Notes: generated by a model not told the origin, from the letters alone. A stretch of 64,000 nt of DNA from WHSW01 sp963821345 (GCA_963821345.1 CAWGDM010000001.1:1364001-1428000), one strand, 5' to 3'; counted from the first letter of the stretch, positions 1 through 9,802 are shown. Numbers and translations: made by a program.

Positions 1-938
1 CCGAGGCAGCGGCGCTGGCCGCATCGCGCTGGGTCGGGCGCGGCGAGAAGGAGTCAGCCGACGGCGCCGCGGTCGACGCGATGCGGCTGCTGCTCGACAC
101 GGTGCCGATGGACGGCCTGGTCGTGATCGGCGAGGGCGAGAAGGACGAGGCGCCGATGCTCTACAACGGCGAGGCGATCGGTGACGGCAGCCCGCCGGAG
201 GTCGACATCGCCGTCGACCCGCTCGAGGGCACGACCCTGACCGCCCGCGGGATGCCCTCGGCGCTCTCGGTGATCGCGCTCGCCGAGCGCGGCACGATGT
301 TCGACCCGGGACCGTGCGTCTACATGGAGAAGATCGCCGGCAACTCCGAGGTCGCCGACGTGCTCAGCCTCGACGAGCCGCTGGCCGAGGTGATCGGCAA
401 GGTCGCCGAGCGCAAGGGCAAGGAGGTCGGCGACGTGACCGTGATCATGCTCGACCGCCCCCGCCACGAGGAGAAGATCGCCGAGATCCGCGAGCTCGGT
501 GCCCGCGTCCGCCTGATCTCCGACGGTGACGTCTCGGCGGCGTTGTTTGCGGTCTCCGCCGACGCCGGCGTCGACCTGCTCTGGGGGATCGGCGGCACGC
601 CCGAGGGCGTGATCTCGGCCGCCGCGATCAAGTGCATCGGCGGCCAGCTGCTCGGCAAGCTCTGGCCCCGCGACGACAGCGAGCGCCAGGCGGCGATCGA
701 CGCCGGCTACGACCTCGATGAGACGCTCGACGTCGACCGCCTGGTCTCCGGCGAGGACGTCTTCTTCGCCGGCACCGGGGTCACCGACGGCGAGCTGCTG
801 CAGGGCGTCCGCGCCAGCCGCGGCAAGCTGACCACCGAGTCGCTGGTCATGCGCTCGCGCTCGGGCACCGTGCGCACGGTCTCGGCCCGCCACGACCGGG
901 CGAAGCTGCGCGAGGTCACCGGCGGCCGCTACGGCTGA
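1..938 (+). CDS. glpX: Fructose-1,6-bisphosphatase class II, 5' truncated
   Basis: Hydrolyses fructose 1,6-bisphosphate to fructose 6-phosphate in gluconeogenesis, in the cytoplasm. The frame is open from base 3, and family-like sequence (AASRWVGRGEKESADGAAVD) precedes the first Met at 81, so the true start lies upstream of the window. About 311 residues are present of a usual 320-340. Visible motifs are GEGEKDEAPML, the metal/phosphate signature DPLEGTTL, and GIGGTPEGVISAAA near residue 200. The C-terminus is complete (stop at 936-938) and converges on the BrkB gene. Assignment is firm; only the start is missing. Confidence 0.93.
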   Translation, partial: EAAALAASRWVGRGEKESADGAAVDAMRLLLDTVPMDGLVVIGEGEKDEAPMLYNGEAIGDGSPPEVDIAVDPLEGTTLTARGMPSALSVIALAERGTMFDPGPCVYMEKIAGNSEVADVLSLDEPLAEVIGKVAERKGKEVGDVTVIMLDRPRHEEKIAEIRELGARVRLISDGDVSAALFAVSADAGVDLLWGIGGTPEGVISAAAIKCIGGQLLGKLWPRDDSERQAAIDAGYDLDETLDVDRLVSGEDVFFAGTGVTDGELLQGVRASRGKLTTESLVMRSRSGTVRTVSARHDRAKLREVTGGRYG

Positions 939-944
939 CGCGGG

Positions 945-1785
945 CTAGGGCCCCGATTCGGCGAACGCGCGGGCGCGCTCCTCCTCGATCGACCCGGTCT
1001 CGTGGAACTCGAACCGCAGCGCGTTGATCACCGCGCCCGCCAGCAGCGCCAGGGCGACGAGGTAGAACCACAGCAGGGCGACGAGGATGAAGCCGAGCGC
1101 GCCGCCGAGCTCGTCGATCGAGGACTGGCCGAGGTAGAAGGGGAAGATCGCGTTGGCGGCCGCGGTGGTCACGGTCACGAAAATGGCGCCGGGCCAGACG
1201 CCGCGCCACGGCACGTGGCCCTTGGGGACGACGTAGTAGATCAGCGCGCAGACGCCGAAGGTGAGCAGCAGCGCCGCGAGCAGGACCGCCGCGCTGCGCA
1301 GGCCGCCGATCTCGTCGAGGCCGAACGGCAGGTTGTCGGCGCTCGAGGCGAGCACGCCCTCGGCGACCGGGACGACGACGCTGGCGGCGAGGAAGAGCGA
1401 TGACCACGACCAGCATCACCAGGGCGAAGCGCTTCTGCTCGACCCAGCCGCGGCACTCGACGTGGTAGATGCGGCAGAAGGCGGTGTCCATCGCGCCCCA
1501 GAACGAGGCGCCGATCCAGATCGCGCCGACGGCGGCGACGACGCCGATCGTGGTCGAGCTGTCGCGGATCCGGTCGACGACGCTGGCGAGCGAGCTCTGC
1601 TCGGCGGCCGGGAAGATGCTCTGCAGGTCGCGCAGAACGCTCGCCTCGACGTCGGGGTTCTGGATCACCTGGCCGAAGATGAACAGCACCAACAGCGCGA
1701 ACGGGAACAGTGCCAGCGCCAGGTTGTAGGCGACCATCGCCGAGAGCCCGGTGATGTTCTCCCGGTAGGCGCGCTCCCAGAACAC
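945..1785 (-). CDS. YihY/BrkB family membrane protein, frameshifted
   Basis: Integral membrane protein of the YihY/virulence factor BrkB family, whose molecular role is not settled. The N-terminal part reads FWERAYRENITGLSAMVAYN in the frame from 1785; the C-terminal part, with three more hydrophobic segments and ALLWFYLVALALLAGAVINA, is in another frame ending at 945. The frames join near 1396-1402, where one surplus base interrupts a membrane segment (ALVMLVVVIA then FLAASVVV). Removing it gives about 279 aa, normal for the family. GTG at 1785 is the last possible start; family-like sequence (STRFLRV) continues upstream, so translation may begin inside the preceding Pro-rich gene, which overlaps. 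Probably an assembly error, not a real pseudogene. Confidence 0.75.
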
Positions 1786-1841
1786 GCGCAGGAACCTGGT
1801 CGACCTCCGGCGCGCGTCCGAAGCGCCGCTGTCGGTGGCGG

Positions 1842-2216
1842 TCAGCTTCGCTCCGAGCCCCCGCGCAGGGCCTCGAGCGCGCGGTTGGCGAGCCGCACGC
1901 CCAGGGTCGCCGCCTCGGCGGCGGCGGCGACGCCCGCCCAGGCGATCTCCTCGAGTCCGCCACCGCGGTCGGGTTCACCGGCCGGCCGCGGGGGAGGCGG
2001 CTGCGGCGCGGAGGTCCGCGGTGCCCGCGCCCCCGGGTCCGGCGGCGGCTTGGCCTTCGGCTTCGGCTTCGCAGCGGGCTTGGGTGCGGTCGCGCGCGCC
2101 GCGGTGGTCGAGTCGCGCCGCGGGCTACGCGTCCCCGGCCGCGAGGCCGGCAGGTTGCCGAACACCCCGCCCTGGTCGTCCTGGTCGCGTTGGTCGGCCG
2201 CCGACTGGTCGCTCAT
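1842..2216 (-). CDS. Pro/Ala/Lys-rich small protein upstream of BrkB
   Basis: Hypothetical protein of 124 aa that I cannot assign to a family. The N-terminal 75 residues are low complexity (AKPKPKAKPPPDPG and similar) and probably disordered. The last 40 residues (EEIAWAGVAAAAEAATLGVR) could form an amphipathic or membrane-associated helix. It lies directly upstream of, and probably overlaps, the BrkB-family gene on the same strand, so the two are likely co-transcribed. Its ATG at 2216 faces the sigA leader. That this is coding rests on position and on the non-random C-terminal helix; function is unknown. Confidence 0.55.
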   Translation of the reverse strand: MSDQSAADQRDQDDQGGVFGNLPASRPGTRSPRRDSTTAARATAPKPAAKPKPKAKPPPDPGARAPRTSAPQPPPPRPAGEPDRGGGLEEIAWAGVAAAAEAATLGVRLANRALEALRGGSERS

Positions 2217-2523
2217 TACCCCTATTCCACCTGATTCCGCGTAACCGTGCCAGCCCTTCGGTGTTGCAGTCTTGTTGCCCTGGAAAGTTCCCGCAACTGG
2301 CGAACCATCCGTTGACTTCGCAAAGCCGCCGACTACACTGGAATCCGCGTTTGAGCGGTCGCCATGCCGGATTGCGGGAGCGCCCTGGCAGGGGCCGGCG
2401 GCCGCAACAACTCGACGAAATAGGGGTTCGGGCCGGCGTGGCTATCGCGCCTGACCTTGGCGCCGATAGAAACGACACAGAGTTTTAGGCACAACCGACG
2501 AGGAAGGAAGTCGTAGCCCAGCG
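2217..2523. other. Intergenic leader of sigA (about 300 nt, no gene)
   Basis: This divergent intergenic region holds a good vegetative promoter for sigA (2312-2339) and a predicted 5' untranslated leader of roughly 175 nt. I see no ORF with coding character, no tRNA and no recognisable riboswitch. The purine-rich stretch AGGAAGGAAG at 2501-2510 is the likely Shine-Dalgarno sequence for the ATG at 2524. Confidence 0.6.
2312..2339 (+). promoter_or_regulatory. SigA-type promoter of sigA
   Basis: TTGACT at 2312-2317 (5 of 6 to the -35 consensus) and TACACT at 2334-2339 (4 of 6 to the -10 consensus) are separated by 16 nt. Transcription would start near 2346, leaving a leader of about 175 nt before sigA. 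Confidence 0.6.
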
Positions 2524-3627
2524 ATGCTGATCACGGAACTGCAGGAGCTCGAGGAGGTCAAGAACCTCGTCACCAAGGGCCAGGCCGTCGGCGTGGTCGC
2601 CTACGGCGAGGTCGCCACGGCGCTCGCCGAGGTCGAGGTCGACGAGGGCGACATCGAGGAGCTCTACGGCTACCTGGAGAGCCAGGGCGTCGAGATGGTC
2701 GACGACCTCGACCCCGCCCAGGCCTCGTCGCCGGACTCCGAGCGCGCCGAGCCGAAGCGCGGCAAGCGGCGCAAGTCCGCCGCGCTCGACCTGAAGCCGG
2801 ACATGACCACGGACTCGCTGCAGCTCTTCCTCAAGGACATCGGCAAGGTCCGCCTGTTGACCGCCCAGGAGGAGGTCGACCTGGCGAAGCGGATCGAGCG
2901 CGGTGACCTCGACGCGAAGCAGAAGATGGTCGAGTCCAACCTGCGCCTGGTCGTCTCGATCGCCAAGAACTACCGCAACCAGGGGCTGCCGTTCCTCGAC
3001 CTGATCCAGGAGGGCACGCTGGGCCTGGTTCGCGCGGCCGAGAAGTTCGACTACCGCAAGGGCTTCAAGTTCTCGACCTACGCGACCTGGTGGATCCGCC
3101 AGGCGATCGCCCGCGCGCTCGCCGACAAGGCGCGCACGATCCGGATCCCCGTGCACGTGGTCGAGAAGCTGAACAAGATCGGCCGCGCGGAGCGCAAGCT
3201 GGTCACCGAGCTCGGCCGCGAGCCGACCCCGGACGAGATCGCCGAGGTCACCGGCATCGACCCCGAGGAGGTCGACCAGATCAAGCGCTCGGCGCAGGCT
3301 CCGGTCTCGCTCGAGAAGCCGGTCGGCGACGAGGAGGAGTCGGAGTTCGGGCAGTTCATCGCCGACGAGAAGGCGGAGTCGCCGTTCGAGCGCGCCGCCG
3401 ACCTGCTGACCAAGGAGGCGCTGCGCGAGGCGCTGGAGAACCTCTCCTACCGCGAACGCCGCGTGCTCGAACTGCGCTACGGACTCGGCGGCGAGCATCC
3501 GCGGACCCTCGACGAGGTCGGGCGGACGTTCAACGTCACCCGCGAGCGGATCCGCCAGATCGAGAACCAGTCGCTGAAGAAGCTGCAGAGCCTCGCCGAG
3601 GCCCAGAAGCTTCGCGAAGTCGCGTAG
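2524..3627 (+). CDS. sigA: Primary RNA polymerase sigma factor (SigA/RpoD)
   Basis: Housekeeping sigma factor that directs RNA polymerase to -10/-35 promoters. The 367 residues contain the sigma-70 regions in order: an acidic region 1.1-like N-terminus (LEEVKNLVTKGQAVGVVAYG), region 1.2 (DSLQLFLKDIGKVRLLTAQE, about residue 99), region 2 (NLRLVVSIAKNYRNQGLPFL through FSTYATWWIRQAIARA, about 137-205), region 3, and region 4 with the helix-turn-helix (LDEVGRTFNVTRERIRQIEN, about 326-346). Length and a complete region 1.1-4.2 set it apart from alternative sigma factors. ATG at 2524 follows a purine-rich Shine-Dalgarno with 13 nt spacing. Confidence 0.96.
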   Translation: MLITELQELEEVKNLVTKGQAVGVVAYGEVATALAEVEVDEGDIEELYGYLESQGVEMVDDLDPAQASSPDSERAEPKRGKRRKSAALDLKPDMTTDSLQLFLKDIGKVRLLTAQEEVDLAKRIERGDLDAKQKMVESNLRLVVSIAKNYRNQGLPFLDLIQEGTLGLVRAAEKFDYRKGFKFSTYATWWIRQAIARALADKARTIRIPVHVVEKLNKIGRAERKLVTELGREPTPDEIAEVTGIDPEEVDQIKRSAQAPVSLEKPVGDEEESEFGQFIADEKAESPFERAADLLTKEALREALENLSYRERRVLELRYGLGGEHPRTLDEVGRTFNVTRERIRQIENQSLKKLQSLAEAQKLREVA

Positions 3628-3660
3628 CCGGCCCCTCGCCTTCGCCTCCGGCAGCCACGC

Positions 3661-3689
3661 GGTTCGGTACCGCGGAACCTCCCTATTTT
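3661..3689 (+). terminator. Possible sigA terminator
   Basis: GGTTC at 3661-3665 pairs with GAACC at 3675-3679 around a loop that itself contains the palindrome CGGTACCG, and is followed by the T-rich run CTATTTTC. It sits 34 nt after the sigA stop codon. The stem is short, so this is tentative. Confidence 0.4.
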
Positions 3690-3754
3690 CAAGTAGATCT
3701 ACGCTCGTCGGGCGCGGGTTTCCGTCCGGTGCGGATCGTAGGCTATGCGAACAG

Positions 3755-5011
3755 ATGTTCGACCAAGACCGCGATCCGACCGAGATCCCGACGGAACACC
3801 TCGAGCACGAGATTACGACGCTGGCGGCCCAGATCTACGCTGCCACCTGCCGCTGGCTCCGCCTGATCGGCGAGTTCGAGCGCCGTGAATGCCATCTCTC
3901 CTGGGGCTTCCATTCGACCACGGCTTGGCTTGCCTGGACCTGCGGGCTGACCGCCCGCGCGGCGCGTGAGCATGTCCGCGTCGCCCGCGATCTGGCCTCG
4001 CTGCCGATCATCCGCGAGTCCTTCGGCCGCGGCGAGATCAGCTACTCCAAGGTCCGCGCGCTCACCCGCGCGGCTTCGCCCGAGACCGAGGCCGAGCTGC
4101 TCGAGCTCGCCCACTCAGCCACAGCCGCCCAACTCGAGCGCACCGTTCGTGCCTACCGCTCTGCGCTCGCGGTCGCCGAGGACCGGCCGCCGCCCGACAC
4201 CTTCTTCGCCTGGGATTGGGAGGACGACGGCACGCTCTCGATCCGCGGGCGGCTCGCCGCCGACGAGGGCGCGCTGTTGATCGAGGCGATGCACCACGGC
4301 CATGCCATCGTTCGCGGTCGAGCCGACGGCAGCTTTGCCGACGGCTCGCAGCCACCCCCGCACCGCCACACCGACGCCCTCGCGGCCGTCGCCGAGGCCT
4401 CGCTTTCGTCGTCGGGGTCGGCCAGTGGCGGCGATCGCTTCCAGGTGCTGGTCCACGTCGACGCAAGCGGGCGTACCCAGATCGCGGACGGCTCGATGCT
4501 CGGCCAGGAGACCACGCGGCGGGTGCTGTGCGATGCGACGCTCGCTGCTGTCGCCGAGGCCGACGGCGAGCCGCTCTCGGTGGGCCGGCGCACCCGCACG
4601 ATCCCTGGGGCGCTGCGCCGGGCGTTGCGGGCCCGGGACGGCGGCTGTCGCTTCCCCGGCTGCACCCACGAGCGCTTCGTCGACGCCCACCACATCACCC
4701 ACTGGGCCGACGGGGGCCAGACCTCGCTCGACAACCTCGTCCACCTCTGCCGGCGCCACCACAGGCTGATCCACGAAGGCGGCTACTCGGTCGGGCGCGA
4801 CTCGGACGGGGAGCTGGAGTTCCGTCGCCCGGGCGGCTCGGTGTTGCGGGGGAAGCCGGCGCCGCTGACCGGTGGCGAGCTCGCCCGGATCACGGTGACG
4901 CCGCGTGTGGCGCCGCGCCTGCCCAGCGGCGACCCGCTCGACCTCGAGCTGACGGTCGACTGCATGATCCAGCGGCGCTGGCTGGTGCATGCCGAGGTAC
5001 CCGCTGGCTGA
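3755..5011 (+). CDS. DUF222 domain HNH endonuclease (13E12 family)
   Basis: Actinobacterial 13E12-type protein of 418 aa. The N-terminal two thirds is the helical DUF222 domain (SWGFHSTTAWLAWTCGLTAR, about residues 49-68). The C-terminus is an HNH nuclease motif: CRFPGCTHERFVDAHHITHW, then LDNLVHLCRRHHRLIHEGGY, about residues 295-345, with both zinc-type Cys, the HH pair, the central Asn and the final His visible. The family occurs in many copies in actinobacterial genomes; its biological role is unresolved, and a DNA-cleaving activity is inferred from the HNH motif. A TAGGCT hexamer lies 10 nt before the ATG. Confidence 0.88.
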   Translation: MFDQDRDPTEIPTEHLEHEITTLAAQIYAATCRWLRLIGEFERRECHLSWGFHSTTAWLAWTCGLTARAAREHVRVARDLASLPIIRESFGRGEISYSKVRALTRAASPETEAELLELAHSATAAQLERTVRAYRSALAVAEDRPPPDTFFAWDWEDDGTLSIRGRLAADEGALLIEAMHHGHAIVRGRADGSFADGSQPPPHRHTDALAAVAEASLSSSGSASGGDRFQVLVHVDASGRTQIADGSMLGQETTRRVLCDATLAAVAEADGEPLSVGRRTRTIPGALRRALRARDGGCRFPGCTHERFVDAHHITHWADGGQTSLDNLVHLCRRHHRLIHEGGYSVGRDSDGELEFRRPGGSVLRGKPAPLTGGELARITVTPRVAPRLPSGDPLDLELTVDCMIQRRWLVHAEVPAG

Positions 5012-5080
5012 GCGCGGCCAAGCCGTCCAGCGGCGCTACTCCGGGTTGAGCCAGGGGTTGGAGCCGGCGATGGAGCTTCG

Positions 5081-6511
5081 ATGAAATTCGAGGCACGATC
5101 CACCGCGATTGCGTTGATCGCCGCGCTCGGAGTGGTGACGGCTGCTGCGACCCCGGCGCAGGCCCGATATGAGGGCCGCGGCGATCCGGTCGTGATCCAG
5201 GGCTCGGCGCTGCCGAAGCTCGGCGGGGTCAGCTCCGGTCAGCTGGTCGCCTTCCGCTATCGCGACCCCAAGCACGGCAAGGGGCGCTTCAAGCAGGTGC
5301 CGGTGCAGCTCGACGAGCGCATGCTGGTCGACTTCGGCGCGCCGGCGACCGGCAGCAACCCGCCGCGCAACGACGGCACCGTCTACGGGACGACGCCGAT
5401 CGGCCAGACCGTGCTCCAGTACGCCGACCCGAACACCTTCGTCGGCGCCGACCCGAACGCCGGCCTCGACGGCGATGACGAGGTCGCCCTGATCGCCGCC
5501 GACGCCGGCGACAAGGCCGACAAGCACGCGAAGCGCCCGAAGGGGACCATCGGGCCCTCCTCGCGGGTGAAGATCACCGACCCGCTCGGCGGCCCGAACG
5601 GGTTCGTCTACCTCTACCGCTCCGACGGCAGCCTCGACCCGTCGGCCGGCAGCGACTACGTCGACTACGAGTTCAGGCTCACCAGCGGCGACTACAAGAC
5701 GACCTACCGACGGGCCGACGGGCCGAACCCCGAGACCTCGACGATCACCACCGCCGACTACTCGATCGGCTTCAGCGACCGGTGGTTCTACGACGCGCTG
5801 GCGATCAAGGCCGGCGGCGCGACCGGCGCCGACATCCTCGACGGCTTCAAGTTCGGCTTCTCGCCGGCCACCTGCACGCGCAGCGAGGCAACCTTCAACG
5901 ACGCCGAGGGCGCCTTCGTCGCCAACATCGACGGGCCGGTGCGCGCGATCCGCTCCTACGTCGGCGCCAACAGCGGTCCGCTGACCGAGCGCACCCACGT
6001 CTTCTGGCCCGACCGCCATCAGATCATCACCGACCTGCGGGTGCACCCGGTCACCGGCGCGCTCATTTTCCACGACCTCAGCGCCGCCGGGATCGGGATG
6101 ACGTACCTGGACTCGGTCAACCCGGCGGGGGTGGCCGTCGACGGCAATCCCGAGACCCTCGCCGACGCGCTTGCGGCCTGGCGCCTATGGACCGGGCCGC
6201 AGGGATCGCTGTTCTCCGCCGACCGGGGAGAGGGCGACATCCTCGGCCCGCTGCTCGCCGCGGCCCACTCCTGGTATCTCGACGATTCGACCCCGGCGCC
6301 GAACCTGCAGTGTTGGGGCGACGCCCAGGCCTATGGCCAAAGCGGCCTGCGCTCGACCGCCTCGTTGCCGAACACCGACCCGCGGATGAGCCCGGCGTCG
6401 AACCTTCGCCTGACGACGACCGACATCGTCTCAGCTCCCGGAATGACCGCGGCGTCGGCCGGGGCACTGGCGGGCGCTCTCGACGCGCCGCTGCAGACCA
6501 CCATTCGCTGA
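5081..6511 (+). CDS. Secreted protein of unknown function
   Basis: Unrecognised 476-aa protein. Residues 1-28 form a clear Sec signal peptide (MKFEARSTAIALIAALGVVT, then AAATPAQA before the cleavage site), so it is exported. The mature part is rich in Asp, Gly and aromatic residues, without repeats or membrane segments; segments such as KITDPLGGPNGFVYLYRSDG and TERTHVFWPDRHQIITDLRV suggest a beta-rich extracellular fold. Only two Cys are evident (in FGFSPATCTR and NLQCWG), possibly a disulfide. It precedes two secreted sulfatases on the same strand, so a role with extracellular sulfated polymers is conceivable, but that is context only. Confidence 0.75.
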   Translation: MKFEARSTAIALIAALGVVTAAATPAQARYEGRGDPVVIQGSALPKLGGVSSGQLVAFRYRDPKHGKGRFKQVPVQLDERMLVDFGAPATGSNPPRNDGTVYGTTPIGQTVLQYADPNTFVGADPNAGLDGDDEVALIAADAGDKADKHAKRPKGTIGPSSRVKITDPLGGPNGFVYLYRSDGSLDPSAGSDYVDYEFRLTSGDYKTTYRRADGPNPETSTITTADYSIGFSDRWFYDALAIKAGGATGADILDGFKFGFSPATCTRSEATFNDAEGAFVANIDGPVRAIRSYVGANSGPLTERTHVFWPDRHQIITDLRVHPVTGALIFHDLSAAGIGMTYLDSVNPAGVAVDGNPETLADALAAWRLWTGPQGSLFSADRGEGDILGPLLAAAHSWYLDDSTPAPNLQCWGDAQAYGQSGLRSTASLPNTDPRMSPASNLRLTTTDIVSAPGMTAASAGALAGALDAPLQTTIR

Positions 6512-6525
6512 TCAGGAGCCTGGTC

Positions 6526-6531
6526 TAGCGT
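6526..6531 (+). promoter_or_regulatory. Candidate -10 element for the first sulfatase
   Basis: TAGCGT ends 10 nt before the TTG start at 6542, matching the start-proximal hexamer pattern seen at many genes in this window; weaker than the other examples. Confidence 0.3.
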
Positions 6532-6541
6532 TCCGCCGACT

Positions 6542-8155
6542 TTGGCGGGGCGACGCAGAGCACGGACCGCGCTCGCCGTGGCGCTGGCTTTGGCCGCGCT
6601 CGGCGGCGGGCTCGCGGCCGGGCCGCCCGCTCGCGCCGGCGACGCCGTCGGCCCGAACATCGTGATCGTGATGAGCGACGACCAGGCGCCGGGGATGATG
6701 CGCGCGCTGCCGACCGTCCGGCGCGAGCTCGGCGCCCGCGGGACGACGTTCACCAACGCGATCGTCAGCTACCCGCTCTGCTGCCCGGCGCGGGCGACCC
6801 TGCTGACCGGCGAGTACGCGCACAACCACGGCGCGCTCGGCAACAACGCGCTCAGCGGCGGCGGCTACCAGGCGCTGATCGACCCGCAGCGAAACCTCGC
6901 CGCCTGGCTGCAGGCCGACGGCTACGACACCGCCTTCGCCGGCAAGTGGCTCAACGGCCTGCGGACGCCGCACCGCGCGCCTCCCGGCTGGGACCTCTGG
7001 TCGGCGCTGGTTGGCGAGGGCGGTGATGGGCTCTCCTCCTATTACGACTTCGACCTGTTCGAGCCGGACGGCAGCCCACGCCACTACGGATCGCGCCCCG
7101 GCGACTACCAGACGGACGTGCTCACCCGTGACTACGCGGTGCCCTACATCGCCGGCCAGGCAACCGAGCCCGGGCCGTTCTTCCTCTGGCTCGCCTACCA
7201 CCCGCCCCACTTCGGGGTCGGGCGCGACGACGCCGCGGGCCGGCGCTGCTCGCAGGGCCCGCCGGACGAGCGCAACAGCAAGCAGAGCGCGATCCCGCCG
7301 CCGCGATACGCGGGGCTCTACGAGCACGCGGCGGTGCCGCAACCGCCGTCGTTCGACGAGCGCGACGTCTCCGACAAGCCCAAGGGGATTCGCCGCCGCC
7401 CTCGCCTGTCGGCCCGGGACCTGCTGATGATCGCCAGCGACTATCGCTGTGGCCTGGCGGCGCTGCGGGCCCTCGACGATGGGGTCGGCCAGATCTTCGG
7501 CGCACTGCGCGCCAGCGGCCAGCTCGACGACACGGTGGTGCTCTTCCTGCCCGACCAGGGGGTGATGGCGGGCGAGCACCGGCTCGCGCGGGGCAAGAAC
7601 GTCCCCTACGAGGAGGCGCTGCGCGTGCCGCTGCTGATCCGCGGTCCGGCGATCACCGCCGGGGCGCAGATCACGGCGCCGGTCTCCAACGCCGACCTGG
7701 CGCCGACGATCCTCAACCTCGCCGGCGCAAGCCCGCCGCCCGCGCTGGCACGGCCGCTCGACGGGACCACGCTCGCGGTCGCGCTCGCCGGCGGGCCGAC
7801 CAACCCCGCGCGGGTGATCCCGATCGAGGGCCGCGACAACGTGGCTCGCTCACGCCACGGGTTCAAGGTCCGCTCATACGTCGGCGTGCGCACCGCGCGC
7901 TACGCGTACGTCGAGTACCGGCGCGCCAACTACCCGACCCAGGCCGCGGGCGCGTCGGCGCCGATCGGTGTCGGTCGGACCACCGATCACGAGCTCTACG
8001 ACCTCGAGCGCGACCCCGGCGAGCTTCGCAATGCCTCCCGCAGTCCCGCGTACGCGACCGCTCGCGCCCAGCTCGCCGCCCTCACCCGGCAGCTCGAGCA
8101 CTGCTCGGGCGATGAGTGCGTGATCAGCTTCAGCGTCGCGGGCCCGAAGCGATGA
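6542..8155 (+). CDS. Secreted type I (formylglycine) sulfatase
   Basis: Sulfate ester hydrolase of the alkaline phosphatase superfamily, 537 aa, exported by an N-terminal signal peptide (ALAVALALAALGGGLAAGPP, residues 10-29). The sulfatase signature PLCCPARATLLTG spans residues 78-90; Cys80 is the residue converted to C-alpha-formylglycine. Metal ligands are visible as MSDDQ (Asp46, Asp47) and the late LPDQG motif in place of the usual SDNG. Sequence around EYAHNHG resembles glucosamine-6-sulfatase-like members, but substrate cannot be assigned. TTG is taken as start because it gives the full signal peptide. It overlaps the next sulfatase by four bases (ATGA). No formylglycine-generating enzyme is in the window. 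Confidence 0.88.
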   Translation: MAGRRRARTALAVALALAALGGGLAAGPPARAGDAVGPNIVIVMSDDQAPGMMRALPTVRRELGARGTTFTNAIVSYPLCCPARATLLTGEYAHNHGALGNNALSGGGYQALIDPQRNLAAWLQADGYDTAFAGKWLNGLRTPHRAPPGWDLWSALVGEGGDGLSSYYDFDLFEPDGSPRHYGSRPGDYQTDVLTRDYAVPYIAGQATEPGPFFLWLAYHPPHFGVGRDDAAGRRCSQGPPDERNSKQSAIPPPRYAGLYEHAAVPQPPSFDERDVSDKPKGIRRRPRLSARDLLMIASDYRCGLAALRALDDGVGQIFGALRASGQLDDTVVLFLPDQGVMAGEHRLARGKNVPYEEALRVPLLIRGPAITAGAQITAPVSNADLAPTILNLAGASPPPALARPLDGTTLAVALAGGPTNPARVIPIEGRDNVARSRHGFKVRSYVGVRTARYAYVEYRRANYPTQAAGASAPIGVGRTTDHELYDLERDPGELRNASRSPAYATARAQLAALTRQLEHCSGDECVISFSVAGPKR

Positions 8156-9742
8156 GGGTGGCGCGCCTCGTCGCGGCGGGCGCGGTGCTCGGCGCCTGCG
8201 CGCTTGCGGCGCTGGCCGGCGGCGGCGGCGACGGCGCGCACGGCGCCGTGCGCAGGCCGAACATCGTCCTGATCAGCACCGACGACCAGACGCTCGCCTC
8301 GCTGCGGGCGATGCCGACCGTCAACCGGCTGTTGGTCGACGACGGGGTCAGCTTCACCAACAACATCGCCTCGTTTCCCCTCTGCTGTCCCTCACGGGCG
8401 ACCTGGATCACGGGCGAGTACGCCCACAACCACGGCGTGATCGACAACCAGGAGCGAAACGGTGGCGGCTACGAATCCCTGCGCGACCCCGACAAGGTCC
8501 TCGCGGTGTGGCTCGACCGGGCCGGCTACGACACCGCCCTGGTCGGCAAGTGGCTGCACGACTACCGCACCTACGACCCGGCCCCCGGCTGGGACCGCTT
8601 CTGGGCGATGACCTCGGCGACGATGGTCGACTACTACGGCTACGACGTCACCGACTCGCGCGGCGGCAAGGTCCACTACGGCGACGACGCCTCCGACTAC
8701 GTCACCGACGCCCTCACCCGCGACTACGCGCTGCCCTACATCCGCGCTCACCAGCGCTCGCGCAACCCGTTCTTCCTCCACGTCTCCTACATCGCCCCGC
8801 ACTGGGGCCGCGGCCGCGACGACGCCGCCGGGCGCCGCTGCGCGAACGACAAGCCGTTCGCCTATCGCGACCGCGAAGGCGAAGCCCGCGCCCCGCGACG
8901 CCGGCGCCTTCGCCAACCGGCCGCTGCCCGAGCCGCCGTCGTTCAACGAGCAGGACATGTCGGACAAGCCGGGCGCGGTCCGCGGCCGCCAGAAGCTGAC
9001 CCCGAAGGAGATCCGCGACCTGACCACGCGCTATCAGTGCGAGCTCGCCAGCCTGCTCGCCGTCGACCGCGCGGTGGGCCAGATCAACCGCACGATCGCG
9101 CAGGCGCACCTGACCGCCGACACCTACGTGATCTTCACCTCCGACAACGGCTACATGCACGGCGAGCATCGGATCCGAGCCGAGAAGGTGCAGCCGTACG
9201 AGGAGGCGCTCAAGGTCCCGTTGGTGATCCGCGGCCCGGCGATCTCACCTGGCCAGGAGATCGCCGCGCCGGTCGCCAATGTCGACCTCGCCCCGACGAT
9301 CATCGACCTGGCCGGGATCGACGTACCGGCCGATGTCGCCCGGCCGCTGGACGGCGTCTCGCTCGCCCCCTACACCTACGGGCGCGCCGAGCCCGACCGG
9401 GCGATCCTGATCGAGTCCAAGCGTCCGCCGCGCCTGGCGGCCGACGGCATCTTCGAGGCGCCCTCGTGGGTCGGCGTGCGGACCGCCCGCTACGTCTACG
9501 TCGAGCACTACCGGGCCCAGGCGCCCAGCCTCGAGCAGGGCTTCGGGCTGCCGATCGGCGCGGGCACGCTCTCGGATACCGAGCTGTATGACCTCGCCGA
9601 CGACCCCTACGAGCTGCGCAGCCGCCACGCCGATCCCGCCTACGCGGCCACCAGGACAAGCCTGGCCGAGGCGCTCGCGCAGCTGCGGTCGTGCTCGGGG
9701 GCGGACTGTCACCTGCAGCTCAGCGTGCCGCCGCCGCAATAG
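8152..9742 (+). CDS. Second secreted sulfatase, frameshifted
   Basis: Tandem paralogue of the preceding sulfatase, about 529 aa after correction. The N-terminus is a signal peptide or possible lipoprotein signal (AAGAVLGAC). The signature PLCCPSRATWITG holds the formylglycine Cys, with STDDQ and TSDNG metal motifs. The frame breaks in the C-run at 8891-8894: the upstream frame reads to EGEARAP, and the frame carrying AFANRPLPEPPSFNEQDMSD and SDNGYMHGEHR continues to 9742. Deleting one C restores a continuous family-like protein. ATG at 8152 overlaps the previous stop, implying translational coupling. Likely intact in the organism. Confidence 0.82.
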
Positions 9743-9802
9743 ACCGCTCGCAGGCGTCGATCGCGCTCAAGCCGAGCGCCCGAATGCCCGATAGAGGGTC
9801 TG

